Part shown: positions 19,400-28,113 of the stretch, one piece after another
Numbering within the stretch: position 1 is the stretch's first letter
How the letters are laid out: the number at the start of each line of letters is the position of its first letter
Origin: CAWEFA01 sp963808135
GTDB taxonomy: Bacteria; Bacteroidota; Bacteroidia; Bacteroidales; DTGW01
Length of the DNA: 64,000 nucleotides
Reading direction: 5' to 3'
NCBI GenBank assembly: GCA_963808135.1
Contig: CAWEFA010000034.1
Location: 9,637-73,636, forward strand
Program-made: the position numbers and the translations under genes
Notes under the pieces: model-generated
Told to the model about the DNA's origin: nothing
Databases searched by the model: none
The model's input: only the letters and a program-made list of their open reading frames with translations

Positions 19400-19420
19400 A
19401 TCAATTATCAATTATCAATA
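19400..19420. repeat. Short tandem AT-rich repeat (ATCAATT units)
   Basis: The gap between pyrC and the GldN-like gene holds about three tandem copies of a 7-base unit ending in ATCAATT/ATCAATA. A similar degenerate motif is seen at 37,109-37,141. Short intergenic runs like these are frequent in Bacteroidetes genomes; no function is implied. Confidence 0.45.
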
Positions 19421-19443
19421 ATAAATTTTCAATAACTCCAAGT

Positions 19444-20791
19444 TTATCTTTCAAACGAAAGCCTCATGCCCCTGAACCTTTCGTCTATTTTGCCTTCATC
19501 GTATACTTGGTGGCCATTCACAAATGTGCCGCTCACCGATGATGAAAAAGTTGTGCCTTCAAAAGGCGACCAGCCGCATTTATAAAGAATATTGCTCTTT
19601 TCAACTTTATATTGAGAATTGAGGTTGAGCAAAACTAAGTCGGCATAATATCCCGGCCTGATAAATCCCCGTTTTTCTATATGAAAAATTTCAGCGGGTT
19701 TATGGCACATTTTATCTACAATATTTTCGATAGTTATTATGCCGTTTTTGTAAAATTCGAGCATAGCAATAAGTGAATGTTGCACGGAAGGCATTCCTGA
19801 AGGAGCTTTGAGGTACGTGTCCTGTTTTTCTTTTATCGTATGCGGCGCATGATCGGAGGCTACAACATCGATACGTCCGTCAAGTAAAGCTTTCCACAAA
19901 CTTAGCCTGTCTTCTTCCGATTTGATGGACGGGTTACATTTAATATTATTTTCATAAGTTTCATAATCTTTATCGTTGAACCACAAATGCGGAATGCAGA
20001 CTTCTAGCGGTAATTGATTTTTCTTTTGCAGGCTTTGAATTTGAAAACAATCCCATTTCTTCCGAAGCAGACACATGCATTACGTGCAGGCGCGTATTGA
20101 ATTTCGACGCCATATCTAAAGCTTTAGCTACAGATTTATAACATGCTTCGGCGCTTCGGATCAATGGGTGGCAGCTTACGGGAATTTCATTATTATATTT
20201 TTGCCGGTAATCTTCAATGTTTTCCCGGATAATATTTTCATCTTCACAATGTGCGGCAATAAGAACAGGCGATTCTTTAAATATCCCTTCTAAAACCGGC
20301 TGATCGTTTACCAACATATTGCCGGTCGACGAACCCATAAACAATTTAATTCCGCAAACTTTGCGCGGATCGGTTTTTAAAATTTCTTTAAGATTATCGT
20401 TTGTGGCGCCTATATAAAATGAATAATTAGCAAGGGAAAAACGTTCGCCCAAATTAAATTTTTCGTCCAATAACATTTGGGAAATTGTCTGTGGATTGGT
20501 ATTGGGCATTTCCATAATTGATGTAACGCCGCCTGCAACAGCAGCTTTTGATTCGGTAAAAATATCGGCTTTATAGGTAAAACCCGGTTGGCGAAAATGA
20601 ACATGGTCGTCAATTACGCCTGGAATAAGCATTTTGTTGCTCGCATCAATTATTGTTACCGGTGCAAGCGCTGAAGGTTCCTCGCCGGAATTGTATATTT
20701 CTTTAATTAATTCATCCTTTATTAAAACGCTTCCTTTAAAAATTTTACCTTCATTTACAATGTCGGCGTTTCTGATTAATGTTGTTGCCAT
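19444..20791 (-). CDS. pyrC: Dihydroorotase (amidohydrolase superfamily), one frameshift
   Basis: The product cyclises carbamoyl-aspartate in pyrimidine synthesis. The N-terminal piece has the metal motif IPGVIDDHVHFRQPGF, the carboxylated lysine in GIKLFMGSSTGN, and HVMHVSA. The C-terminal piece has ASDHAPHT with the catalytic Asp and a final amidohydrolase strand-rich tail. The two frames overlap at 19,970-20,076 and join if one T is removed from the five-T run at 20,018-20,022, giving ...KPAKENQLPLEVCIPHLWF. The restored length of about 448 residues is normal for the class I dihydroorotase/allantoinase group. Allantoinase or hydantoinase is an alternative, but dihydroorotase is the better match. 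Confidence 0.85.
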
Positions 20792-20953
20792 ATTTTATAC
20801 GTTTTTCAAATTTAATTTCAAGCATTAAGACCAATATTGTTCTTTAAACAATTGGCCAAAATGTAAAATTTATTTCATAATTAAATATAACCTACCCTAC
20901 AAGAAGTTTCCAAGTTGAAATTTAAAATAAATTTTGAATTAGACTAATGGGTT

Positions 20954-21700
20954 CTACTTTGCAAAATCTATTTTAGGATAACGCTTAAATAAGCTTTCTA
21001 TTTTAAGTTTTATTACCCCGAAGAAGGCTTCGTTAAAAATACCACCGCTCATTTTTGACTGTCCCCGTTTGCGGTCGGTAAAGATGATTGGTATTTCTTC
21101 AATTTTAAAACCTGTTTTCCAGACATTAAATTTCATTTCAATCTGGAACGCATAACCTTTTGATCTTATTTTATCGAGGTTAATGGTTTGTAAAACCCTT
21201 TTCCTGTAACATTTGAAACCGGCAGTGGCATCGCGGATATCCATACCGGTAATAAACCGCACGTACATTGAAGCAAAATATGATAATACAACCCTTCCCA
21301 TAGGCCAATTAACAACGTTCACTCCCGATTTATATCTTGAACCTATCGCCAGGTCGGCTTTTCTTGAAGAACATGCTTCATATAAGCATATCAGGTCATT
21401 TGGATTATGGGAAAAATCGGCATCCATTTCAAAAATATATTCATATCCATTCTGAAGCGCCCATTTAAAACCGGCAATATAAGCTGTTCCTAATCCAAGC
21501 TTTCCGCGCCTTTCTATAAGCGATAATTTTTCGGGAAATTCTATTTGTAATTTTTTAACAATTTTTGCAGTTTCATCAGGCGAATTATCATCGATAACAA
21601 GCACATCAAATGCTTTATCAAGAGAAAATATTTTTCTTATCATTTTCTCTATATTATCAATTTCATTGTATGTGGGAATGATTACTATACTGTCGTTCAT
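20954..21700 (-). CDS. Polyprenol-phosphate mannosyltransferase-like GT2 glycosyltransferase
   Basis: This 248-residue single-domain GT2 enzyme has IVIIPTYNEIDNI at the start, VIDDNSPDETA (nucleotide-sugar binding), FEMDADFSHNP (DxD-type metal site), DATAGFKCYRKRVL and ITDRKRGQSKMSGG-like FTDRKRGQSKMS. This is the pattern of dolichol- or polyprenol-phosphate mannose synthases. It lacks the C-terminal membrane helices of longer relatives. It probably charges a lipid-linked sugar for glycan or glycoprotein synthesis, perhaps supplying the GT22 enzyme at 42,466, although the two genes are not adjacent. Confidence 0.85.
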   Translation of the reverse strand: MNDSIVIIPTYNEIDNIEKMIRKIFSLDKAFDVLVIDDNSPDETAKIVKKLQIEFPEKLSLIERRGKLGLGTAYIAGFKWALQNGYEYIFEMDADFSHNPNDLICLYEACSSRKADLAIGSRYKSGVNVVNWPMGRVVLSYFASMYVRFITGMDIRDATAGFKCYRKRVLQTINLDKIRSKGYAFQIEMKFNVWKTGFKIEEIPIIFTDRKRGQSKMSGGIFNEAFFGVIKLKIESLFKRYPKIDFAK

Positions 21701-21824
21701 TCGATATAAAAGATTTTAAATTTTTAGCGAATATATGAATATAAATTATAGCATGAAATTAAAATGTCTGCGATTTTAATATATTGTTAATATTTTCCAA
21801 ACTGCTTATTAGCGGTTTTTTCGC

Positions 21825-21832
21825 TAACTTTG
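21825..21832 (+). promoter_or_regulatory. Bacteroidetes -7 element upstream of transglycosylase gene
   Basis: TAACTTTG at 21825-21832 matches the -7 consensus and lies 18 bases upstream of the ATG at 21851. The -33 box is not clear. Confidence 0.35.
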
Positions 21833-21850
21833 CAAACTTATTTTTGAGGA

Positions 21851-22783
21851 ATGATGTGGCCAAAAAGAAAATTATTAATATTTATTTCGCTTAGTATTCT
21901 TTTAGTTGTATTTATTTTTTCATCGAAGAAATTTAATTGTTTTAGCGATTTTAAGGAAAAATATTCAGTTTACCCGGTGCCTATTCCTGAAAAGCTTGAT
22001 TTTGCAGGTGAAGTGGCGCCATTAGAGCATTTCGATGTAAAAGAATTCCTCGATCGCGAGCTTCAAATTAATACTTACTGGCAATCGCAAACTATTTTGT
22101 TAATAAAACGAACAAACCGTTTTTTTCCTGAAATTGAAAAGATACTTAAAGAAGAGGGTCTCCCGTCCGATTTCAAATATCTTGCTACGGCTGAAAGCGG
22201 CTTAACAAATACTTTATCGCCTTCAGGCGCGGCCGGGTTTTGGCAGTTTCTTAAAAATACAGCGAAAGAATACAAACTTGAAATTAACGATGAAGTGGAT
22301 GAACGCTATAATCTTGAAAAATCTACTCATGCAGCTTGCAGGTTTTTAAAAGATTCGTACGGAGTTTATGGAAACTGGACGCTTGCAGCCGCATCTTTCA
22401 ATATAGGCCGTCCTGAACTCAACAGGCAATTGGCCACACAAAAGGAAAATAATTATTACAATTTGATTTTGAACGAAGAAACAGCAAGGTACATTTTTCG
22501 AATCCTGGCAATGAAAATAATTTTCGAAAACCCTGATACGTATGGTTTTCATATTCCGGGAAACTGTTTGTATCCTGTATTGAATTATAAAATTTTGAGA
22601 ACCGATTCATGTATATCCGATTTGGCTTCATTTGCAAAAACTAACGGGACAAATTACAAAGTACTTAAAATTTTTAACCCCTGGCTCAGGGACAGCTCTT
22701 TAACCAATAAGCTAAGGTTAACTTATTCGATTAGGATACCGGTTGCCGGATTTCGCGACTCGGCATATATAAAAAATGAATAA
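21851..22783 (+). CDS. Lytic murein transglycosylase (SLT domain)
   Basis: This 310-residue protein has an N-terminal hydrophobic signal or anchor (LLIFISLSILLVVFIFSS) and an SLT domain. The catalytic Glu is in YLATAESGLTNTLSPSGAAGFWQF, followed by DERYNLEKSTHAACRFLKDSYGVYGNWTLAAASFNIG, typical of MltD-like enzymes that cut the glycan strands of peptidoglycan. A short C-terminal extension (YKVLKIFNPWLRDSSLT) resembles the linker before LysM repeats, but no full LysM is present. It lies 45 bases upstream of uvrA on the same strand. Confidence 0.88.
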   Translation: MMWPKRKLLIFISLSILLVVFIFSSKKFNCFSDFKEKYSVYPVPIPEKLDFAGEVAPLEHFDVKEFLDRELQINTYWQSQTILLIKRTNRFFPEIEKILKEEGLPSDFKYLATAESGLTNTLSPSGAAGFWQFLKNTAKEYKLEINDEVDERYNLEKSTHAACRFLKDSYGVYGNWTLAAASFNIGRPELNRQLATQKENNYYNLILNEETARYIFRILAMKIIFENPDTYGFHIPGNCLYPVLNYKILRTDSCISDLASFAKTNGTNYKVLKIFNPWLRDSSLTNKLRLTYSIRIPVAGFRDSAYIKNE

Positions 22784-22828
22784 AGTTTAGGCTCAATATA
22801 AAACTTTAACTGCAAACAAAGGATAAAT

Positions 22829-25690
22829 TTGAACAATAAGGAAAATACGAATACCGGGCAATTTGTCGAAGATTATGAATATATCAATGTTTATGGGGCA
22901 AAAGTTCATAACCTAAAAAATATCAACGTATCAATTCCCCGCAATTCTTTGGTAGTAATAACGGGTTTGAGCGGAAGCGGAAAATCTTCGCTTGCTTTCG
23001 ATACAATTTATGCCGAAGGCCAGCGCCGGTATATGGAAACTATGTCGGCCTATGCACGCCAATTTATAGGCAACATGGAACGCCCAGACGTGGACAAGAT
23101 TACAGGCCTAAGCCCCGTTATTTCTATTGAACAAAAAACAACAAATAAAAACCCGCGTTCCACCGTGGGCACAATAACTGAAATTTACGATTTTCTCAGG
23201 CTGCTTTATGCAAGGGCATCCATAGCCTATTCTTATGAAACAGGCGAACCTATGGTACGATATACCGACGATCAGATTATTAAAATAATTTTAGATAAAT
23301 TCCACGACAGGAAAATTATTATACTTGCCCCGATTGTAAAAGGAAGAAAAGGACATTATAAAGAATTGTTCGAGCAGATCCGAAAGAAAGGATTTTTGAA
23401 TGTCAGGATTGATGGGGAGATGCGTGAAATTGTGCACAACCTGAAGCTCGACCGCTACAAAGTGCATAACATCGAAATTATAATTGACAAGCTGACGGTT
23501 AACGATGCCGATATAAAACGTCTGAAAGAATCGGTTCAACTGGCAATGAAGCATGGCAAAGGAATAATTATGGCATTGGACAAGGAAGCTGAAAACGTGT
23601 GCTATTTCAGCCGGATGCTCATGTGCCCCACAACCGGAATATCATATAACGAACCAGCGCCTCATTCTTTTTCTTTTAATTCTCCTCAGGGAATGTGCCA
23701 TAAATGCAGTGGTTTAGGCAAAATTGGCGAAATTGATATTAATAAACTCATCCCAAATCCTAAGTTATCAATAAAAAAGGGAGGTTTCGCTCCTTTAGGT
23801 ATTTATAAAAGCTCGCTTATTTTCTGGCAGCTTAAGGCCATCGCGGCCAAGTACCAGTTTACTTTAAACATGCCGATAGATGAAATTCCTGAAGAGGCTA
23901 TGAATGTTATTCTTTATGGTTCCGACGAATCGTTCAAAATGCCGACGATACCGGGCGGCCTTTCAAACTATTTCTTAAGTTTCGATGGAATTATTAATTA
24001 TATTAACCGTCAAACCGATTCGGATGAAAACGGAAAAGGAACTGAAAAGTCTTATATACGTGAGATAAAATGTCCCGATTGCAAAGGCCAAAGATTAAAT
24101 AAAGAGTCTCTTCATTTTAAAATCGACGATAAAAATATTGCCGAGCTTGCTGGAATGGATTTATATTCATTAAAAAAATGGTTTGAAAATATCGAAGACA
24201 GGCTTAATGAGAAACAGCGCACAATTGCCAGAGAAATACTTAAAGAAATTAGGGCACGTTTGGATTTCCTGTTAAATGTGGGCCTCGATTATCTTTCATT
24301 GGACCGGCCATCGCGAAGCCTTGCAGGGGGCGAAAGCCAGCGCATTAGATTGGCAACCCAGATAGGTTCGCAACTTGTAAATGTCCTCTACATTCTCGAT
24401 GAACCGAGCATTGGGCTTCATCAACGCGATAACAGGCGGCTCATCGATTCACTGCGAAAACTCCGCGATGCAGGAAATTCTGTAATAGTTGTAGAACATG
24501 ATAAAGAAATGATAAACTCGGCCGATTTCCTGATTGATATGGGACCAAAAGCCGGTCGCCACGGAGGTGAAATTATTGGAACCGGCAGCCCGTCGGATAT
24601 TGAAAAGGGTTGTTCATTTACATCGCTATATCTTTCGGGGAAAAAAGAAATCAAGGTTCCGGAATCGCGCAGAAAAGGCAATGGTAAAAATCTTGTGATT
24701 ATTGGCGCCAGGGGCAACAACCTGAAAAATATAAGTATTAAAATTCCTTTAGGGATAATGGTTTGCGTTACCGGTGTATCGGGAAGCGGAAAATCAACAT
24801 TGATAAATGAAACGCTGCACCCTGCATTAAGCAAACGTTTATATAACTCCCTTGCCGAACCCTTGGAATATGACACAATCGAAGGCATTGAAAATATTGA
24901 TAAAGTTATTGAAGTTGATCAATCACCTATAGGCCGGACGCCAAGATCAAACCCTGCAACTTATACCGGCGTTTTTGCCGATATACGCAAACTTTTTGAA
25001 CTAACACCCGATTCAAAAATCCGCGGTTATGGGGCCGGGCGCTTTTCTTTCAATGTTAAGGGAGGCCGATGTGAAACATGCAGAGGCGCTGGAGTTCAAA
25101 CAATTGAAATGAATTTTTTGCCCGATGTTTATGTTGTTTGCAAAGATTGCAATGGAAAGCGTTACAATCGCGAAACGTTGGAAATAAAATACAAAGGCGA
25201 ATCCATCAGCGATGTGCTGGATATGACTATTAACCAGGCAACGGATTTTTTCAGCAATATCCCCTCAATACACCGGAAGCTTGATACGTTGAAACAAGTG
25301 GGGCTTGGGTATATAACGCTTGGACAACCTTCTACGACCTTATCTGGCGGAGAGTCGCAACGCGTAAAACTTGCTGCCGAGCTTTCAAAAAAGGATACGG
25401 GCAAAACGCTTTATGTACTTGATGAACCTACAACTGGCCTGCATTTTGAAGATATACGAATCCTGATTGATGTACTGGATAAATTGGTGAATAAGGGAAA
25501 TACAGTTATTATTATCGAACATAATTTGGACGTTATTAAAATGGCCGACTATATTATCGATCTTGGTCCCGATGGCGGCAACAGGGGTGGAGAAATAGTT
25601 TGCGAAGGAACGCCTGAAGAAATTATTAAAAATGAAAACAGCTTTACAGCAAAATTCCTTAAAAAGGAACTTATCAGCGAAAGAGTATAG
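22829..25690 (+). CDS. uvrA: Excinuclease ABC subunit A
   Basis: UvrA is the damage-sensing ATPase of nucleotide excision repair. It is 953 residues long with two ABC cassettes: Walker A GLSGSGKSS near the start and GVSGSGKST in the second half, and signatures LAGGESQRI and LSGGESQRV. The second zinc finger is intact (CETCRGAG...CKDCNGKR). In the first, the usual CPxCG is CPTTG, so only the CHKC pair remains. The start is TTG at 22829, preceded by AAAGGA; no ATG is available before the conserved N-terminus. Confidence 0.95.
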   Translation: MNNKENTNTGQFVEDYEYINVYGAKVHNLKNINVSIPRNSLVVITGLSGSGKSSLAFDTIYAEGQRRYMETMSAYARQFIGNMERPDVDKITGLSPVISIEQKTTNKNPRSTVGTITEIYDFLRLLYARASIAYSYETGEPMVRYTDDQIIKIILDKFHDRKIIILAPIVKGRKGHYKELFEQIRKKGFLNVRIDGEMREIVHNLKLDRYKVHNIEIIIDKLTVNDADIKRLKESVQLAMKHGKGIIMALDKEAENVCYFSRMLMCPTTGISYNEPAPHSFSFNSPQGMCHKCSGLGKIGEIDINKLIPNPKLSIKKGGFAPLGIYKSSLIFWQLKAIAAKYQFTLNMPIDEIPEEAMNVILYGSDESFKMPTIPGGLSNYFLSFDGIINYINRQTDSDENGKGTEKSYIREIKCPDCKGQRLNKESLHFKIDDKNIAELAGMDLYSLKKWFENIEDRLNEKQRTIAREILKEIRARLDFLLNVGLDYLSLDRPSRSLAGGESQRIRLATQIGSQLVNVLYILDEPSIGLHQRDNRRLIDSLRKLRDAGNSVIVVEHDKEMINSADFLIDMGPKAGRHGGEIIGTGSPSDIEKGCSFTSLYLSGKKEIKVPESRRKGNGKNLVIIGARGNNLKNISIKIPLGIMVCVTGVSGSGKSTLINETLHPALSKRLYNSLAEPLEYDTIEGIENIDKVIEVDQSPIGRTPRSNPATYTGVFADIRKLFELTPDSKIRGYGAGRFSFNVKGGRCETCRGAGVQTIEMNFLPDVYVVCKDCNGKRYNRETLEIKYKGESISDVLDMTINQATDFFSNIPSIHRKLDTLKQVGLGYITLGQPSTTLSGGESQRVKLAAELSKKDTGKTLYVLDEPTTGLHFEDIRILIDVLDKLVNKGNTVIIIEHNLDVIKMADYIIDLGPDGGNRGGEIVCEGTPEEIIKNENSFTAKFLKKELISERV

Positions 25691-25730
25691 CAAGCTGAAA
25701 TTTTAACTTTTAAAAAAATAACTATATTTA

Positions 25731-25759
25731 CAATGTGCCAATGAATCATTGGCACATTG
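25731..25759. terminator. Strong hairpin between uvrA and the LOG gene
   Basis: CAATGTGCCAAT at 25731-25742 and ATTGGCACATTG at 25748-25759 form a perfect 12-base-pair stem with a 5-base loop, 40 bases after the uvrA stop. On the plus strand the following bases are AT-rich but not a clean T-run. On the minus strand a T-run does follow. It is probably the uvrA transcript end. Confidence 0.5.
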
Positions 25760-25781
25760 GTTCATAATAAAATTTTAAGAT

Positions 25782-26492
25782 ATGGCTTCAAGTGACGAAC
25801 TGATAAAAAATGCATTTAAGAAAAAAAGTTGGGCGGAGATTCAAATTTCCGATTCATGGCGTATATTCAAAATAATGTCTGAGTTTGTAGAAGGTTTTGA
25901 AAAATTATCGAGAATCGGCCCATGTGTTTCAATATTCGGATCGGCACGCACAAAACCCGATAATAAATATTTTAAGCTGGCTGAAGAAATAGCTTACAAA
26001 TTGACACAACATGGCTACGGGATTATTACCGGTGGTGGTCCTGGTATTATGGAGGCCGGAAACCTCGGCGCGAAGAAATCCGGCGGAAGTTCGGTTGGAA
26101 TAAATATCGCCCTTCCTTATGAACAACAACCGAATATGTTTATCGATTCCGATAAGCTTATAACCTTTGATCATTTTTTTGTAAGAAAAGTAATGTTTAT
26201 AAAATATGCGCAGGGTTTCATTGTTTTGCCCGGCGGATTTGGCACTTTGGATGAATTATTCGAAGCCATTACACTTATACAAACCGAAAAAATTGAAAAA
26301 TTCCCGATTGTGCTTATGGGAACTGAATATTGGGAAGGCCTGATAAACTGGGTTAGAAATGTGATGCTTGAAGATGAAGCTAACATTAGCCCTGAAGACC
26401 TTGATATTTTCAGAATCGTCAATACTGCCGATGAGGCTGTTGAAATAATAAATAATTTCTACTCAAAATATTTATTAAGCCCGAACTTCTAA
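25782..26492 (+). CDS. LOG family protein (TIGR00730, cytokinin riboside 5'-monophosphate phosphoribohydrolase type)
   Basis: This 236-residue protein has the two family hallmarks GGGPGIMEAGNLGAK and PGGFGTLDELFEA, which form the nucleotide-binding and catalytic site. It is a Rossmann-fold protein often misannotated as lysine decarboxylase; relatives hydrolyse nucleoside 5'-monophosphates to the base and ribose phosphate. It is longer at the N-terminus than the short plant-type LOG. A second, damaged LOG gene of the shorter type lies at 53,743. Confidence 0.87.
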   Translation: MASSDELIKNAFKKKSWAEIQISDSWRIFKIMSEFVEGFEKLSRIGPCVSIFGSARTKPDNKYFKLAEEIAYKLTQHGYGIITGGGPGIMEAGNLGAKKSGGSSVGINIALPYEQQPNMFIDSDKLITFDHFFVRKVMFIKYAQGFIVLPGGFGTLDELFEAITLIQTEKIEKFPIVLMGTEYWEGLINWVRNVMLEDEANISPEDLDIFRIVNTADEAVEIINNFYSKYLLSPNF

Positions 26493-26720
26493 AAAAAATC
26501 TGGCAACTCGGGTTTCTATACTATTATTTAATTTTAACATCACAAAGTTTTTAACAATGATGAGTTTTTTTCAACATTTATAAGTTTTTCGTACTTAAAT
26601 AATTAAATTTGTTTAGATTTTTTAATTACTTTGTGGTTAAGCAATATGCATAGCTTATGCAATATGTTGAAGAAATGACGAATACAATAACATATCATTC
26701 ACTATAAACGTTGAAACAAT

Positions 26721-28106
26721 ATGTTTAAATGGCTGCTTACACCTATTAATTATTTGATAATCCTGTTTATGGGTTTTATTTTTGAAGGGGAAGTATCATT
26801 AAAAATTTCAGCCCCTCAAACTGTAACTGCCGGCGATGAATTTAAAGTGTCCGTTACTTTGAACAAAGGAAAGCTTGAAAGTTTTTCGCGTTTGCTTCAG
26901 GATTTACCTGCTGGTTTAAAAGCCACACCCGTCAATTCCGCAAATTCCGATTTTACTTTTAAAGATAATAAAGTGAGGCTTATCTGGCTTAAACTTCCCG
27001 ATACCGATAGCATTACAGTTACTTATAATATTAAGGTCGATCAGCGGCTTAAAGGCACTTTCAACCTGAGCGGCAAATTTTCATATATCCAGGATAATGA
27101 ACGGCAAACTATCGAAGCTACCCCGGTAACTATTAATATCAATCCAAACCTAAATATCGACCCAAAGCTTATTGTAGATATAAAAGACTTCAAGGAGCAG
27201 GTAATACCGGAATTAATGCCAACAGGCCAGGCGCCGATAGCTTGTATACGCCAAGCCCCTGTTAATACTGGCGATGCCGATAATAGCTACATAGTTAATT
27301 TATTGGTATATAAAGAAAATGCCCAAAAATTTGCTAAAATAGAAGAAACCGTCCCTGAAAATTTTACCGCTATAAAAATTGACAGTAAGGAAGGTATTTT
27401 CGTATTTAAAAATGGTTTGGCAAAATTCTTATGGATGAACCTGCCTACAGCTCCTTATTTTATTGTTTCATATCGTTTAGTCCCTAACCCGGGCGTTTCA
27501 GGGCCTCCAACGCTCAACGGCAAGTTTTCATACGTGGTTGATGAAAAAACAATAGTAAAAGATATTGTTCAAAAAGATGTTAACCTGGCATCATTGTCAG
27601 CCGATGATGTCCATAAGCTTATAAATGAAGTTTCATCATTGCCTGTTTCTGTCCCAATAGCTGAAAAAATAACCCCTGTTGATACGGCTAAATTATTGGC
27701 TCAAAAAATTGAACAAAAGAATAAACAACCTGATATTACAGCTAAAATTAAAGAAACGAAAAAAAGGTTTCAAAAAAATGCTGAAGAACCGGGAATGGCT
27801 TACATGCTGGAACCTGAAGAAGGCGTTTATTACAGGGTCCAGGTTGCCGCCGGCCATAAAAAAATAAATATTAAGCGGTATTTTAAACGGTTTAAAATTT
27901 ATGACGAAATTCGTTCGGAAGATCACGAAGGATGGCGCAAATATTCAATCGGCTCATTCCCGGAATATAAACAGGCACGCGATTACAGGGTACATATCTG
28001 GAACACTACGCTTATTGCAGATGCATTTGTATCGGCCTACAATACCGGCAAACGCATAACCGTACAGGAGGCTTTAATGATTACAAACCAGAAATGGTAT
28101 AAATGA
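26721..28106 (+). CDS. Envelope protein with two tandem beta-type domains and SPOR-like C-terminus
   Basis: This 461-residue protein has a hydrophobic N-terminal segment (NYLIILFMGFIFEGEVS). Two related domains follow: residues about 25-150 (SFSRLLQDLPAGLKAT ... VRLIWLKLPDTDSITVTY ... LSGKFSYIQDNE) and about 170-300 (FAKIEETVPENFTAIK ... AKFLWMNLPTAPYFIVSY ... LNGKFSYVVDEK). After a lysine-rich linker, the C-terminus (YYRVQVAAGHKKINIKRYF ... HEGWRKYSIGSFPEYKQA) has the length and pattern of a SPOR peptidoglycan-binding domain. I do not recognise a named family. It is followed after 7 bases by a beta-barrel gene, so the two proteins probably work together in the envelope. Confidence 0.7.
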   Translation: MFKWLLTPINYLIILFMGFIFEGEVSLKISAPQTVTAGDEFKVSVTLNKGKLESFSRLLQDLPAGLKATPVNSANSDFTFKDNKVRLIWLKLPDTDSITVTYNIKVDQRLKGTFNLSGKFSYIQDNERQTIEATPVTININPNLNIDPKLIVDIKDFKEQVIPELMPTGQAPIACIRQAPVNTGDADNSYIVNLLVYKENAQKFAKIEETVPENFTAIKIDSKEGIFVFKNGLAKFLWMNLPTAPYFIVSYRLVPNPGVSGPPTLNGKFSYVVDEKTIVKDIVQKDVNLASLSADDVHKLINEVSSLPVSVPIAEKITPVDTAKLLAQKIEQKNKQPDITAKIKETKKRFQKNAEEPGMAYMLEPEEGVYYRVQVAAGHKKINIKRYFKRFKIYDEIRSEDHEGWRKYSIGSFPEYKQARDYRVHIWNTTLIADAFVSAYNTGKRITVQEALMITNQKWYK

Positions 28107-28113
28107 TCACAGG

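Noticed and set aside
19444..20076. A second amidohydrolase gene beside pyrC
   Set aside because: It is the C-terminal half of the same dihydroorotase, displaced by one base in a T-run.
22790..22815. TAAAGTTT ... AAACTTTA inverted repeat after the transglycosylase gene
   Set aside because: Only 8 AT-rich pairs with no T-run; too weak to call a terminator.
24421..24888. A 155-codon minus-strand frame in uvrA
   Set aside because: Antisense to an intact UvrA; no independent coding evidence.
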